Source: Kosakonia sacchari
GTDB lineage: Bacteria > Pseudomonadota > Gammaproteobacteria > Enterobacterales > Enterobacteriaceae
DNA: 64,000 nt
Direction: 5' to 3'
Assembly: GCA_900109485.1 (NCBI GenBank)
Contig: FOAY01000008.1
Coordinates: 62,001 to 126,000, forward strand
The translations under genes were made by a program, and so were the position numbers. Every line of letters begins with the position of its first letter. Position 1 is the stretch's first letter. Below, piece by piece: positions 36,519-46,167 of this stretch. Under the pieces are notes generated by a model. That model was not told where the DNA came from and did no database searches. It saw only the letters and a program-made list of their open reading frames with translations.

Positions 36519-36723
36519 TGCTCACCTCCGTGGTGGCTGTCGGCGCTTTGGCCTTGTTTTTACCGATGGCCATCACCTCAATAAGGTCTCCGGCCATCAC
36601 CTGACGCTGGTAGTAGGCGGAGTTATCCACCTCCTGGGGTTCCGCGTCGGTGATATAGCGGCGCGGGTTATCTTCGCGCGGCACCTTCAACCCCGGAGCG
36701 GCTTTAACGTTAATCTTGCTCAT
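36505..36723 (-). CDS. Phage protein gp38 (DUF2635)
   Basis: A 72-residue protein with INVKAAPGLKVPREDNPRRY, characteristic of DUF2635, which in Mu lies just before the sheath gene. It overlaps both neighbours, showing translational coupling. The role is unknown, possibly in tail assembly. Confidence 0.85.
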   Translation of the reverse strand: MSKINVKAAPGLKVPREDNPRRYITDAEPQEVDNSAYYQRQVMAGDLIEVMAIGKNKAKAPTATTEVSSVQS

Positions 36724-37369
36724 GGTTAATCATGTCCTCAGCTGCATTATCTTTGTCCGGCTTTTTCAGGTCATAACTCAGTCGCGTACTCAGCCACTGA
36801 GGATCGTCCTCTGATGTTTCACCACCGTAGGCACGGAAGAGACTGTCAGGATGGCCATCGGGGGCATCCGTCAGCGGGAATGCCCCGTTCTCCAGTGCGG
36901 ACTCAATCCATTTGGTGTCAAATTCACAGGCAAAAACGGACATCGCCTTGCTTTCAACCGCCGTGTTGAACAGCGTGATCACACGTCCTGGCTGTAACGG
37001 GCCAATCCGTATCCCCGTATCTGCCATATCCTGGCCGGAGAGCAGGCGCCGCACGGCTTCAATCATCCGGTATGTGCCGACTTCATCCGCATTCACGCCC
37101 CCCATGCGGGCAGCTTCCTCGCTGCGCACATTGCGTTCACCGACAATCACAGCAAAACGCCCGTGCGTGACAAACTTCATGCGCGATGTGCTGTAAGGCT
37201 CTGTTTTCTGCACCCCGCCAAATGTCACCCACACTGCGGGTAGCTGGCGAAGCACCTCTTCGGGCTTCTCATCCAGTTCGCCGCCATAGGAACGAACGTT
37301 TCTGGCCATACGGCCCAGCCCCGCCTGCAGTCGGGCGATGATGGCGCGTTCGATATCGGCGATCACCAT
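36710..37369 (-). CDS. Phage protein gp37 (DUF1834)
   Basis: A 219-residue protein with ADIERAIIARLQAGLGRM at the start and RFAVIVGERNVRSEEAARMG in the middle, typical of the Mu gp37 family. By position it is a tail terminator-like or head-tail joining protein. It overlaps gp36 by one base and gp38 by 14 bases. Confidence 0.88.
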   Translation of the reverse strand: MVIADIERAIIARLQAGLGRMARNVRSYGGELDEKPEEVLRQLPAVWVTFGGVQKTEPYSTSRMKFVTHGRFAVIVGERNVRSEEAARMGGVNADEVGTYRMIEAVRRLLSGQDMADTGIRIGPLQPGRVITLFNTAVESKAMSVFACEFDTKWIESALENGAFPLTDAPDGHPDSLFRAYGGETSEDDPQWLSTRLSYDLKKPDKDNAAEDMINHEQD

Positions 37370-37797
37370 CAGAAACCACCTCCGCGAGTCTGGTCGCGAC
37401 CAAATACGCGACCACCCGATACCACCCGTGCGCCGGTGCCGCTTTTCACCACGTCACCGCTGGCTGTGCGCCCCAGGTTGATTTTGCCGCCCGCTATCTT
37501 CTCCAGATAACGGATGGTGTCCTCATACCGCTCCCGGATTTCGACCGTCATCTGGGTGTCAGAACCGCACAGCAGGTAACGGGCGATATTGCAGCAACGG
37601 ATCACCAGAACACGGGGTTCATCAGCCCAGGGCACCGGGTAACGACCGCAGAGATAACCGTCAATTTCAGCGCTGGCCTGCTCAAGAGCGCCGTTCAGCA
37701 CGTCATTATTGATGGTTCCGGTATAGTCGCGGTCGGTAAGAGAAATACACTCTCGCTCACCGAACGCCCGTACCATGTCCTCGCGGTTCGCATACAT
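37369..37797 (-). CDS. Phage protein gp36 (DUF1320), head-tail connector
   Basis: A 142-residue protein matching DUF1320: MYANREDMVRAFGERE and DGYLCGRYPVPWADEPRVL, RCCNIARYLLCG. This family resembles head-tail connector adaptors. It follows the HI1506-like gene with a 3-bp gap. Confidence 0.9.
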   Translation of the reverse strand: MYANREDMVRAFGERECISLTDRDYTGTINNDVLNGALEQASAEIDGYLCGRYPVPWADEPRVLVIRCCNIARYLLCGSDTQMTVEIRERYEDTIRYLEKIAGGKINLGRTASGDVVKSGTGARVVSGGRVFGRDQTRGGGF

Positions 37798-37800
37798 GGC

Positions 37801-38250
37801 TTAGCCCTTTTTCTTGCCCGCAGAGGCGGTCTCGTCAGAGGTCGCGTTATCACTCTCACTTTCTGGCGCTGGCCCGGCATCTGTAGCAAGAGCAGTGGCA
37901 GCATCCAGTTTCACCTGCAGTGCATCACGCTCGGCGGTGATCGCCGTGATGGTGTTGTTGGCTGTATCCAGTTGCTGTTTAAGCTGGTCGCTGTCCTGGC
38001 TGAGTTGCAGCATCCCGGCTTCCAGCTCGCTAATGCGGTTCTGCATCGAAATTGCCTTCTGTCGCCACTGTTCGGCAGCATCCGGCACCGTAGCGTCAGA
38101 CAACCGCACCACAATGAGGTTAGGGTCGGCTTCCAGCACGGCGAGATGTTCCGCTGTGAAGGCATCATCCGGCCAGGTGCGACCGGCGGCACTGTGGGCG
38201 ATACCGAGACGGCGGAAACCGTCGCGGCGGGCTGTGATTTGAATTGGCAT
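37801..38250 (-). CDS. Mu gp35/HI1506-like protein
   Basis: A 149-residue protein whose N-terminus (MPIQITARRDGFRRLGIAH and FTAEHLAVLEADPNLIVV) matches the HI1506/FluMu family. A coiled coil follows (about 65-125) and a charged low-complexity tail ends in GKKKG. It lies between the major head protein and the gp36 connector. Function is unknown. Confidence 0.85.
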   Translation of the reverse strand: MPIQITARRDGFRRLGIAHSAAGRTWPDDAFTAEHLAVLEADPNLIVVRLSDATVPDAAEQWRQKAISMQNRISELEAGMLQLSQDSDQLKQQLDTANNTITAITAERDALQVKLDAATALATDAGPAPESESDNATSDETASAGKKKG

Positions 38251-39158
38251 TATGCATCCACCCCTGTTGAGCCATACGCCATCTGCCAGAAACCGTAACC
38301 ACCGTTGGCGCGGGCTTCTGCGCCGAAGATGAATTTCTTACGCATGAAGACGTTGTCGGCGGTGTAGTCGGTCTGCTCGACAAAGACCGGTTTTTTTCGC
38401 TCCTGGTAAACCAGCGGTTTTACCGGCTTGCTGGTATCCAGCAGAAACCAGGCGGTGTCGGAGGTCAGCTCCGGCACGACCAGCACTTCCGCTGTCCCTT
38501 TGTACGGGTTCGGGGTGTTGTCCGGGAAGCGGTCAGCCGTCATCAGGTAGTTCGCGTCATCTTCCAGCGCAGGCGGGACGACGAGAATATCCGGGCGAAT
38601 TTTCAGGGATGCGCCTTCATCATCCTTGAGACTGCGCATGGCAACCCTTGCCGCACCGTAACTGGCTTTGGCCCCGGCAAGTGATGCCACATTCAGCTTC
38701 TTCGTGCCTTTATTGGAAACGGACTGCCCGCCGACGAGATGATCGGTATCAAAGAAGGGCTGACCGTCATAACAGAGGTTGGAGAAACCCGAACTCAACA
38801 GGCCAAACACGATATCGGATGGCAGTTCTGCCGCAGACTGGCCCGCTGATTTTGCCTGCAGGCCATACCCCATAATCTGGTCGTCTTCGATATCGTTGCG
38901 ATCAACTTCAACCGTCGCTTCCCAGTCCTTATTGCGGATGGTGTAGTTGAATGCCGCCAGTGACTTGACCACCTTGTCGCCAATCCACTCGCGCATTTTC
39001 GGGAAACGGCTCAGCCAGCTGTAGTCGTTTTCCTTACCGGTCGAGGGCACCAGCATGGCCACCTTTTTCCAGTCCGAAGGGGTCTGATCGAACGCCCCCT
39101 GAAAGGTGGCTTTCAGATTAATGAAAATCTGACGCACATTTTTTACGTTAATTAACAC
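38250..39158 (-). CDS. Major capsid protein gpT
   Basis: A 302-residue protein of the Mu T family: VKNVRQIFINLKATFQGAFD at the N-terminus, SWLSRFPKMREWIGDKVVKS, and DRNDIEDDQIMGYGL. It is the main head protein, preceded by a decoration-like gene. Length and order are normal. Confidence 0.95.
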   Translation of the reverse strand: MLINVKNVRQIFINLKATFQGAFDQTPSDWKKVAMLVPSTGKENDYSWLSRFPKMREWIGDKVVKSLAAFNYTIRNKDWEATVEVDRNDIEDDQIMGYGLQAKSAGQSAAELPSDIVFGLLSSGFSNLCYDGQPFFDTDHLVGGQSVSNKGTKKLNVASLAGAKASYGAARVAMRSLKDDEGASLKIRPDILVVPPALEDDANYLMTADRFPDNTPNPYKGTAEVLVVPELTSDTAWFLLDTSKPVKPLVYQERKKPVFVEQTDYTADNVFMRKKFIFGAEARANGGYGFWQMAYGSTGVDA

Positions 39159-39169
39159 GGCTTTCTCCT

Positions 39170-39562
39170 TTAAATCAGAACCCAGACGCCATCGTTTTCA
39201 AGCCCCAGCACCTTGCCAGCCACAGGGCGGGCGTTGGTATCGCTGGTCCTGGCCACGGTCTGGCTGTCCACCACATAGCAATCCTTACCAACCTGCGCCT
39301 GCGTGACAGGATCAGCAGTGCTGTTGGCCAGAAACCAGGCCTTATCACGGCGAACCAGCACGCTGGCATCACCAGCGACACCGGCGCTGTTATCCACCCA
39401 GCCATCGCAGATGCCCAGTGTGGTATTGGCTGCTGTGGCGCTGCCCGGTACGGCAAAGCCCGCAGCATTGGCAGCCACAATGTGCCCGCCAAAGTGTTCA
39501 GTCGCCGCAGCGACCGGGACGGCAAACAACTGGCCGTCACGATGAGGGGTATGACGATCCAT
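39170..39562 (-). CDS. Putative capsid decoration protein
   Basis: A 130-residue protein rich in alanine and glycine with HRDGQLFAVPVAAATEHFGG and a C-terminal beta-strand (KVLGLENDGVWVLI). Position between the protease/scaffold and major capsid genes is that of a head decoration or cement protein. Recognition is by pattern and position only. Confidence 0.72.
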   Translation of the reverse strand: MDRHTPHRDGQLFAVPVAAATEHFGGHIVAANAAGFAVPGSATAANTTLGICDGWVDNSAGVAGDASVLVRRDKAWFLANSTADPVTQAQVGKDCYVVDSQTVARTSDTNARPVAGKVLGLENDGVWVLI

Positions 39563-39573
39563 TACGGGCTCCT

Positions 39574-40692
39574 TTATTTGTTGTACTTGGCCACGGATTC
39601 CGGGTCATTGCCGAACATGGAGCAAATTGCCGGGTCGATAGCGTCATCGTCTGCCTCGCTCTGACGTGGTGGCAGTCCCTCAGGGGGCAGGCCCTTTGTC
39701 TGACTGATGGTGAGGGCGGCAATCTTTGGCGCTTTCTCAATAAACGTTGTCAGGCTGGCCGGGTCGGTAGTGGCCAGTGATTCCGCCCACGCCTGCTGTG
39801 CCGGAAGCAAACGGCCATCGCTGAGCGCAACGGTAATCAGTGCCTTCGCTTCCTGCGTGGCCAGCGCCGCAGTGTTAGGAGCGCTGGCGCGTTCCACTGC
39901 CTGCTGAATGGCGGCATTCATGGTTTCCACCGCCACAAACTTCGCCGGGTCCGGGTTGGACACTCTGGCTGTCAGCTCGGCAATGGTCTGCGTGTTCTGG
40001 TTCAGGATCTGCTGCAGGTTGACGGAAGCGGCAGCGGTGCCCTGATTGCCGGACAGAATGCCGACAATTTTTTGCAGCTCTGCCCTGATATCTTCTTTCG
40101 TTGAGGCCGTTGGCAGGTTGAGCATCCAGCGCAGGTCGCTCAGCAGGCCATCAAGGCATTCATCCATATCATCCATTTCAGTGTTACCCTCGGTGGTCAG
40201 GTGGGTGGTCATCAGGGAGGCGGCAGCGAGCAGCACTTCCTCCATCCCGTCAAGAGCCGGTGTATTGGTCAGGGCGGCGTTAAGGATCTCCAGCACCTGT
40301 CCGGTTTTGTCATAGGAAAAAACGGGGGAAATAAAGCGGTACTCTTTGGCCTCCACCATGGCGGCAGCGGTGGCCGTCCATTCCACATCGATGGCAAACA
40401 GGCCTTCACCCTCACGCCACTCCAGCTTTTTGAAGAATGCGGAAGCCGGTGCAGGCTGGCCATTTTTGGCCGCACGCAGGGTCTGGTGTTCATAGTCCAG
40501 GACATACGGTGTTTCACGGGCGTCGGCTGCAGCAATGAGGCGCTCAGCGATTTCCCGCGACATTACCCAGGCGGCACACTCTGCCGGGCGGCCGTCGCGG
40601 GCACGGAATTCGCCCGCCGGAAACAGCTGGATGACACCGGGGGTGGCGGCGTTAATTTCCTGGGTGAGTGAGGCAATGAGTGTCTTTTTCAT
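39574..40692 (-). CDS. Head maturation protease/scaffold protein I
   Basis: A 372-residue protein of the Mu I family. The N-terminal protease part has ETPYVLDYEHQTLRAAKNGQ and GLFAIDVEWTATAAAMVEAKEYRF, followed by a helical scaffold-like C-terminal region. In Mu an internal start gives the scaffold Z; internal ATGs near 40170 could serve here. The start lacks a clear Shine-Dalgarno site. Copy 2 of the late dyad motif is 37-55 nt upstream. Confidence 0.92.
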   Translation of the reverse strand: MKKTLIASLTQEINAATPGVIQLFPAGEFRARDGRPAECAAWVMSREIAERLIAAADARETPYVLDYEHQTLRAAKNGQPAPASAFFKKLEWREGEGLFAIDVEWTATAAAMVEAKEYRFISPVFSYDKTGQVLEILNAALTNTPALDGMEEVLLAAASLMTTHLTTEGNTEMDDMDECLDGLLSDLRWMLNLPTASTKEDIRAELQKIVGILSGNQGTAAASVNLQQILNQNTQTIAELTARVSNPDPAKFVAVETMNAAIQQAVERASAPNTAALATQEAKALITVALSDGRLLPAQQAWAESLATTDPASLTTFIEKAPKIAALTISQTKGLPPEGLPPRQSEADDDAIDPAICSMFGNDPESVAKYNK

Positions 40693-40914
40693 GATGCCGA
40701 CGATACGGCACCCATGGGATGTGGATCAGATGAAGGGGTTCAGTGGATTTGCTGCCTGACCGGATGATAATGAAGGGGATTAATGAGAGTCACGGTGCAT
40801 CAGACGCCAGGGCTTTTTAAACTGCTTTTAAAAACGCGCAAACACCGCTGAGACGAATCACTCTACCACAATCGCGCTGAACGCGTCAGGGAGGCTTACA
40901 GCGCGAATCTGCCC
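40693..40914. other. Intergenic region between gpG and protease I
   Basis: This 222-bp gap is the longest between late genes. Besides the dyad motif it holds an imperfect inverted repeat (CGCGCTG at the gpG-proximal end with CAGCGCG about 25 nt later on the minus strand) without a U-run. It also has an A/T-rich segment near 40813-40836. No open frame is supported. Confidence 0.6.
40729..40747 (-). promoter_or_regulatory. Late-gene dyad motif, copy 2 (upstream of protease I)
   Basis: On the plus strand GATGAAGGGGTTCAGTGGA. It shares 16 of 19 or more positions with the other two copies. A TATCGT hexamer lies 32-37 nt downstream of the dyad centre on the minus strand. Its position corresponds to Mu PI. 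Candidate activator-dependent late promoter. Confidence 0.5.
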
Positions 40915-41460
40915 TCAGTCAAAAATCCGTTTAAGATACTGCTCTGCTGTGTTCTCCATGCGCTCCACATCGTCCTCGGTCAGATGCAGGAACGGACGGG
41001 CGGGCATCTTAATTTTATACGCCCCGATGGTGTTCCACTGCTCAAAGTTGGCCTGGGATTTTTTTGCAAAGCGATGGTTGAGCGAACCGTCTTTGTTCTG
41101 CCGGTAATACGCTTTCTGACTGCGGGCGGCAATATTGATCTCGCCGCCCTCCTGGTGGATGCGGGCATATTTAACATTGGTGCCAACCGTCGCCTCATCA
41201 TTGGTGCTGTACTGCGTGATGCTGGCGGCCAGCCGCCCGGACTTCTGCAGAATTTTCCCGCCCCGGCGCTTTGCCCAGTAGGCATTGCTTTTCCATCCCA
41301 TCCACGCAGGTCGTCCCTGCCGGGCAAAGTTCTCCTCCACCGCATCGCCCATGGCGGCGGCCATCTCCCGCATCAGAGGCTCACGGTGCTCCAGCTTTTT
41401 AATCAGCTCGCCAAGCGACCGCTCAAAGTCGCCAATGTCATACTGAATGGCATAACTCAT
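40915..41460 (-). CDS. Phage virion morphogenesis protein gpG
   Basis: A 181-residue protein of the phage virion morphogenesis family: REMAAAMGDAVEENFARQGR, then WMGWKSNAYWAKRRGGKIL and GRLAASITQYS. In Mu gpG is involved in head-tail completion. It overlaps the gpF gene by four bases. Confidence 0.92.
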   Translation of the reverse strand: MSYAIQYDIGDFERSLGELIKKLEHREPLMREMAAAMGDAVEENFARQGRPAWMGWKSNAYWAKRRGGKILQKSGRLAASITQYSTNDEATVGTNVKYARIHQEGGEINIAARSQKAYYRQNKDGSLNHRFAKKSQANFEQWNTIGAYKIKMPARPFLHLTEDDVERMENTAEQYLKRIFD

Positions 41461-42743
41461 GGTATCTGCTCCAGCAGCTGCGTCGCGCGGTCTGACAAAA
41501 TATCGTCCGCTGCGACCGTGGCACCGCCATTGACCAGCGACAATCGCCAGCCATCAGCGGCAGGAATTCCCCGTGCCGCACGGGTGGCATCCGGCCCGGC
41601 AAGCAACCACACCACTGACTCGCCATCCAGCCAGACACCGGCAGGCTGGCGCAGCAGTGCAGGAAGTTCTGACCACATCGGGCCCGGAGACTGGCGCACA
41701 TCTTCTTCATGGATACTGAGCGTGACGGGCTTACTGACGCCATGCTCCTCAAGGCGGTTCAGTAATGCAGGTGGTACTCCGCCGACGCGTTTCAGGTCAC
41801 CACGGGCATTCTCCCGCACGCTGACCGCATCCACCCAGCGGCGAACGTCATCGCTGACGGCAACAAGTACCGCCGGTTCAGATAATGTTTCCTGGATAGC
41901 CTGCGCGGCAATACGCGGTGTGGTGGTGACGGATTTGTCCATCAGGCGCTGGCCCAGTGAGGACAACCAGCCCTGGCCGGGATTGTGGCCAAAGCCTGCA
42001 TCCGGTGTGTAAAGCTCGCCGTTAAAGCGAAGCGCCTGCACTTCGCGGGTATCGTTCGGCCCCCATGCCTGCTGTACGGTGACAATATCCTGCGCCCAGG
42101 ATTTCACCTCAATCCCCAGACGATCGGCATCTGCCTGCGTCCTGGCCCGGATGCGGCAGCGGCAGTGGTAGCCATCCGGCGGATACATAAACTGCCAGAC
42201 CGGATCGTCATAGCGTGCGGTGAAACCATTGAGCGCGGCATGACGCGGGCGGGTGTGCATGTCCATAACGGCCACGCGCTCCCAGATGGGGCGAAACTCC
42301 GCGTTGGCCATCTGTTCGGCGTACCGCCCGGCACCGTAAGCGGCCTGCATATTGGTTTCGAAGATGGTGCGCAGACGGCGCGGCGTAAGTTGCTTGCCCT
42401 CCAGCACGCCATCCTCGTCTGCAACCAGTTGCGCTTTATCAGCCAGCCAGCCCTTGCGGGTCAGCACCGGCGTGAGCTGGCGTTCAAAATCGCGCAGCGT
42501 ACCGCCGTTGCTGATATGGTCACGCATCGCCTGATGCACATCCTCCAGCACATCCTGTTTGAGCACGCCCGCCACCGTGAACGCCGTTGCGTGGGCGCGG
42601 GCTTCGACATCGTGCCAGTTAAAGCCCGTGGCGTAGCCCTTTGACTCAAAATAGGCAATGGCTTCTTCTGGCTTAAGACCGATGGCATAACCCAGATCAA
42701 CATCAGCTTTCGGCATTGAGTCGTCCCCATACCTCGCTGACAA
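41457..42743 (-). CDS. Minor head protein gpF (gp30, SPP1 gp7-like)
   Basis: A 428-residue minor capsid protein with the phage Mu F-like domain: LTPRRLRTIFETNMQAAYGA and WERVAVMDMHTRPRHAAL and YHCRCRIRARTQADADRLG. The C-terminal part (about 290-425) contains a nuclease-fold-like segment without an identified function. It overlaps the portal gene by 41 bp. Confidence 0.93.
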   Translation of the reverse strand: MSARYGDDSMPKADVDLGYAIGLKPEEAIAYFESKGYATGFNWHDVEARAHATAFTVAGVLKQDVLEDVHQAMRDHISNGGTLRDFERQLTPVLTRKGWLADKAQLVADEDGVLEGKQLTPRRLRTIFETNMQAAYGAGRYAEQMANAEFRPIWERVAVMDMHTRPRHAALNGFTARYDDPVWQFMYPPDGYHCRCRIRARTQADADRLGIEVKSWAQDIVTVQQAWGPNDTREVQALRFNGELYTPDAGFGHNPGQGWLSSLGQRLMDKSVTTTPRIAAQAIQETLSEPAVLVAVSDDVRRWVDAVSVRENARGDLKRVGGVPPALLNRLEEHGVSKPVTLSIHEEDVRQSPGPMWSELPALLRQPAGVWLDGESVVWLLAGPDATRAARGIPAADGWRLSLVNGGATVAADDILSDRATQLLEQIP

Positions 42744-44280
42744 AAAGCGCCTGGGTAATCAGTTGCTGCAGGTGCGCGTCATCAAGTTGCGGATAGCTGG
42801 CGGCGATAATATCCAGCGCCTCATCCGGGGTCTGTCCCTGTTGCAGCGCAGCCACCAGCGGCGCAATCAGCTTCTCCATCGCCTGGCTGATAGCTGTACC
42901 AGGACTGGTGGCACTGTCCAGTGCATCCTGTGCCGGGTCAGTGATTTCCCCCGTGGTGCTGAGTGCCGTGAAATGCCGGTAGACCGGCGCAGTTCCCAGT
43001 GCCACAGGTGCCACCGGGGAAGATGGTGCTGGAGGCGTCAGTACCTCTTCGTTATCTTTCGGCTCAGGAATCCCCACTTTCTTGTGCACCCAGGACACCG
43101 GAATAGTTTTCATCCCTGCCTGAACCAGTGTGGATACTCCGGTCGCAAAGGTCTCAATGCTCTCCAGTTCACGGGTATCGAATACCAGACGTGGCTGACG
43201 GCGGGGGCTGACATCATAGCCATTGATGGCGAGCAGCATCCGTATCACTCCCCGGTAGAACCCTTCAATCTGTTTCGCATCAGCGGTAAGCAGGTCATGG
43301 CGGACTTCGTTATGTACGTTACCCAGCGCGTTGGTCGAGGTTTTACCATCCGCCTGCGTGGTCAGTGTGCCCCCCAGAATGACTTTAGATTCCGTGAGTT
43401 CCGCCCAGTTAATCATCGCCATAAACGGATCAGACTGCCCCTGAGCGGCGTCCTTGAATTCAATTTTTGTCCCTTCAGGAATAATCCCTGATGCGTTATG
43501 GCCGATGCTGACCAGAGCCTCCATGAGCCTGTCCTGCTCATCCTGCGTGGCACCCGACATATATGTACCGATTCGGGGAGGGAGACCGTAAATTTCCAGA
43601 AACTCCGCCATATCGCGGACACTGTAGTTTTTGAACAGATACGGCCAGACCAGTACGCGATAGAGACCGGACTGCGCGATGTATCCCGATTTGGCATTGT
43701 GGGTATGTACCAGCCAGCCAAACGGCCACAGTTCTTCCCCGTCCACTGAGCCGGTGTTAAGACGGATTTCATCTCCGGTAGTGGGTGTGGTGCGAAACCA
43801 GCGATGCGGGCGCAGTTTGATTTTAGTGGGCAGCCAGACGTTGCCGTCAAGTTCCCACTTCTCGATCTCCTGCGCCGCGAACCCATGCCCGATGGCCTCT
43901 GCCGCGTTCAGTGTAATGTCTTCCATCTCCGGCAGGTCAGCGAACCAGCTGGCCACCATGGCGGCCAGTTCTTTTTCTTCGGCAGTGGCGTTCGGCGGTG
44001 GCTCAATACTCCAGTCCAGTGTCAGCAGCGCGTTTTTACGCTTGGCCATCTCGGAGAAAATATGGCCGTCACGCTCCACCATATCTTCAAAAAGGTCAGC
44101 CTGTGCCGACAGGTCTCCCTGTTCGGCGGCTTGCAGCAGACGCGGCAGGCGCGCCAGCGTCATTCCGCGCGAGGGATGCGTCGGCCAGTCCCTTTGCAGC
44201 TCGAAGGTGCGGGAAGACTGAGGGGCTTTAAGCACCTCTTTATTGAGCGGGCGACCAAACTGATCGACTATCTGAACCAT
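42703..44280 (-). CDS. Portal protein gp29 (DUF935)
   Basis: A 525-residue portal of the DUF935 family: QIVDQFGRPLNKEVLKAP at the start, YSVRDMAEFLEIYGLPPRIG and the GGTLTTQADGKTSTNALGNV region near 310-330. It forms the DNA entry vertex. It lies next to the terminase with a 3-bp gap. Confidence 0.94.
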   Translation of the reverse strand: MVQIVDQFGRPLNKEVLKAPQSSRTFELQRDWPTHPSRGMTLARLPRLLQAAEQGDLSAQADLFEDMVERDGHIFSEMAKRKNALLTLDWSIEPPPNATAEEKELAAMVASWFADLPEMEDITLNAAEAIGHGFAAQEIEKWELDGNVWLPTKIKLRPHRWFRTTPTTGDEIRLNTGSVDGEELWPFGWLVHTHNAKSGYIAQSGLYRVLVWPYLFKNYSVRDMAEFLEIYGLPPRIGTYMSGATQDEQDRLMEALVSIGHNASGIIPEGTKIEFKDAAQGQSDPFMAMINWAELTESKVILGGTLTTQADGKTSTNALGNVHNEVRHDLLTADAKQIEGFYRGVIRMLLAINGYDVSPRRQPRLVFDTRELESIETFATGVSTLVQAGMKTIPVSWVHKKVGIPEPKDNEEVLTPPAPSSPVAPVALGTAPVYRHFTALSTTGEITDPAQDALDSATSPGTAISQAMEKLIAPLVAALQQGQTPDEALDIIAASYPQLDDAHLQQLITQALFVSEVWGRLNAES

Positions 44281-44283
44281 TAT

Positions 44284-45939
44284 TTACCATCCTCCGGATG
44301 AGCCGAACCTGTCACCGCCATGGCCGTGGCGCGGGACAGCTTTAAAATCAAAATGACCAGCCCCTGATACGGCCAGTGCCCACAGCATATGCAGGGCATC
44401 GGGCCCGTCATCATGGTCAGCTTTGGGAAAGTGCCGGAGCTGGTCGATAAGGGTGGTCTGCGAGGCATGCAGACGAATAAGGCCATTCGCCATATGTGGC
44501 TGCAGGGATTCGATGCGCAGTATTTTGTCCGTGCCGGGTATGACGGCACGGGCGGGAACGGGAATGCCAAGCGCGGCGGAGCGTTTCACCAGTTCGGTGC
44601 GCAGGAACTCCTGGAACTGAACGGACTCCACCGCCCAGACCAGGCAGCCGTATTCACGCTGCAGCTCGATAACGTCAGAGATAATTTTATCCGGCACCCG
44701 CTTACGGATACGTGCTTCCACCACATCCAGAATACCGGTGAAGCGGTTGAAGCCACCGACCAGCAGCGCGGATGGATCGCGACTGTTGTTACCCTGCTTA
44801 CCCAGACTGGGATCACACGCACCATAAAAACGCCACTCGGCCAGACGATTCACCCAGAAGGTGATGCACCCATTAAACGGCGCATCTTCACCGCTGACCG
44901 GGTCATTCTGGTATTCCGCATCAAAGGTGCTGTGGCCGTCACGGGCGCGAATGAGCATCAGCGCATACAACGGGCGGGCGGCCCAGGACACCACTGCACC
45001 TTCATCCATCTCGGCCTGATGCTCGCGATAGTACGCCAGCGCCAGCATCTCGCCGTCTTCGTCGTTGTTGCGTAATACCTCTTCCCACTTATCCCAGCAC
45101 TCCATGTTGTGCGGCCAACTGATAAGCGCTTTGAAGCGGGCCCGCTTCCACAGCGGGTTTTTCAGCGTGCGGGACAACACGGAATCGTAGTGAAGGATCG
45201 TGCCGATATAGACCACATCAAATTTGGCACCCGCGCCCCCCAGCGGCAGCACGGTCTTTTTGAGCCAGTTATCCAGCTTGTCGCGCTGTTCAGGATTGCG
45301 TACCAGCTCATCGTTCTCGATATCGTCGAGCACAGCCAGGTCAGGACGGTACGGGCCATGGCGCAGACCACGCAGTTTTTTGCCGCTGCCCGCAACCTGC
45401 ACCTTGATATCGTTTCGGGTCAGGATGGTGCCTGCCTGCCAGACGCGCCCGCCACCGGTAGCCTCCGGGAAGTCCATCAGCAGGCGCGGGTTAAACTGCA
45501 GCTCCGCCTTGATGGCCTCCAGCATGGGATAGGCCTGGTCGATGGAATCCATAATGATGACCGGGTAATGCTTGAGGGCCAGCACAATGCACCAGATAAC
45601 AAAGAGCTGGCTCACGATAGTGGATTTGGCTTCACCACGCGGGGCAGCAATGGCATCGTTCTGGCCAGTGGTTGCCTGAACAATCTCCGGCAGGCGCTTA
45701 TAAAGGTATTTGTGCAGCTCGCTGCGGGCAGCATGGCGGACATAGTGCGGAAAATAGTGCTGCACAAAGTATTCAAACCCCGTCACTGGATCAGCAACGA
45801 GGGTACGACGCACAGCAACAGCAGTGGCTGACGGGTCAAACCCCACGTCCTCCGCTTCGATGGTGCGGCGCAGACTGGCGGAAAGCTCCGCCAGTTCGGC
45901 GAGAAAATCCTTGCTGGATAATTTGCTGGTTCTGGCCAC
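44284..45939 (-). CDS. Terminase large subunit gp28
   Basis: A 551-residue packaging motor. A deviant Walker A (APRGEAKST) lies at 99-107, a Walker B-like LAVLDDIEND near 205, and an RNase-H-like nuclease domain in the C-terminal half (YGACDPSLGKQG and a late DDGPDALHMLW motif). The Mu-type terminase packs headful DNA that includes host flanks. Confidence 0.95.
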   Translation of the reverse strand: MARTSKLSSKDFLAELAELSASLRRTIEAEDVGFDPSATAVAVRRTLVADPVTGFEYFVQHYFPHYVRHAARSELHKYLYKRLPEIVQATTGQNDAIAAPRGEAKSTIVSQLFVIWCIVLALKHYPVIIMDSIDQAYPMLEAIKAELQFNPRLLMDFPEATGGGRVWQAGTILTRNDIKVQVAGSGKKLRGLRHGPYRPDLAVLDDIENDELVRNPEQRDKLDNWLKKTVLPLGGAGAKFDVVYIGTILHYDSVLSRTLKNPLWKRARFKALISWPHNMECWDKWEEVLRNNDEDGEMLALAYYREHQAEMDEGAVVSWAARPLYALMLIRARDGHSTFDAEYQNDPVSGEDAPFNGCITFWVNRLAEWRFYGACDPSLGKQGNNSRDPSALLVGGFNRFTGILDVVEARIRKRVPDKIISDVIELQREYGCLVWAVESVQFQEFLRTELVKRSAALGIPVPARAVIPGTDKILRIESLQPHMANGLIRLHASQTTLIDQLRHFPKADHDDGPDALHMLWALAVSGAGHFDFKAVPRHGHGGDRFGSSGGW

Positions 45940-45943
45940 TGGC

Positions 45944-46141
45944 TTAATTCCCGTTTAACGCATCGTTAACAGCCTTTTCAACGCTGTCTCTTGTGCGGTA
46001 ACAATCCCCCATGAATGAAACCTCATGGTGTTCACCACAGATGGTCGAGACAAAGCAGTAACCGGACGCGATGTAAACAGATGCCACGGAACTGGCCATG
46101 ACACTGACTTTTTCGTTAACGCGGATTAATTTGTCAGCCAT
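45944..46141 (-). CDS. Small hypothetical phage protein
   Basis: A 65-residue protein, MADKLIRVNEKVSVMASSVA, mostly beta-type with three cysteines. It ends five bases before the terminase start. No family is recognised. Its start faces a short plus-strand gene at 46168. Confidence 0.6.
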   Translation of the reverse strand: MADKLIRVNEKVSVMASSVASVYIASGYCFVSTICGEHHEVSFMGDCYRTRDSVEKAVNDALNGN

Positions 46142-46167
46142 AATAAAAACCTTTTTTATTCACAGGA

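Noticed and set aside
40813-40837. A/T-rich segment resembling 59692-59715 (TTTAAACTGC...TTAAAAA)
   Set aside because: The match needs a gap and several mismatches and lies in AT-rich sequence; chance is likely.
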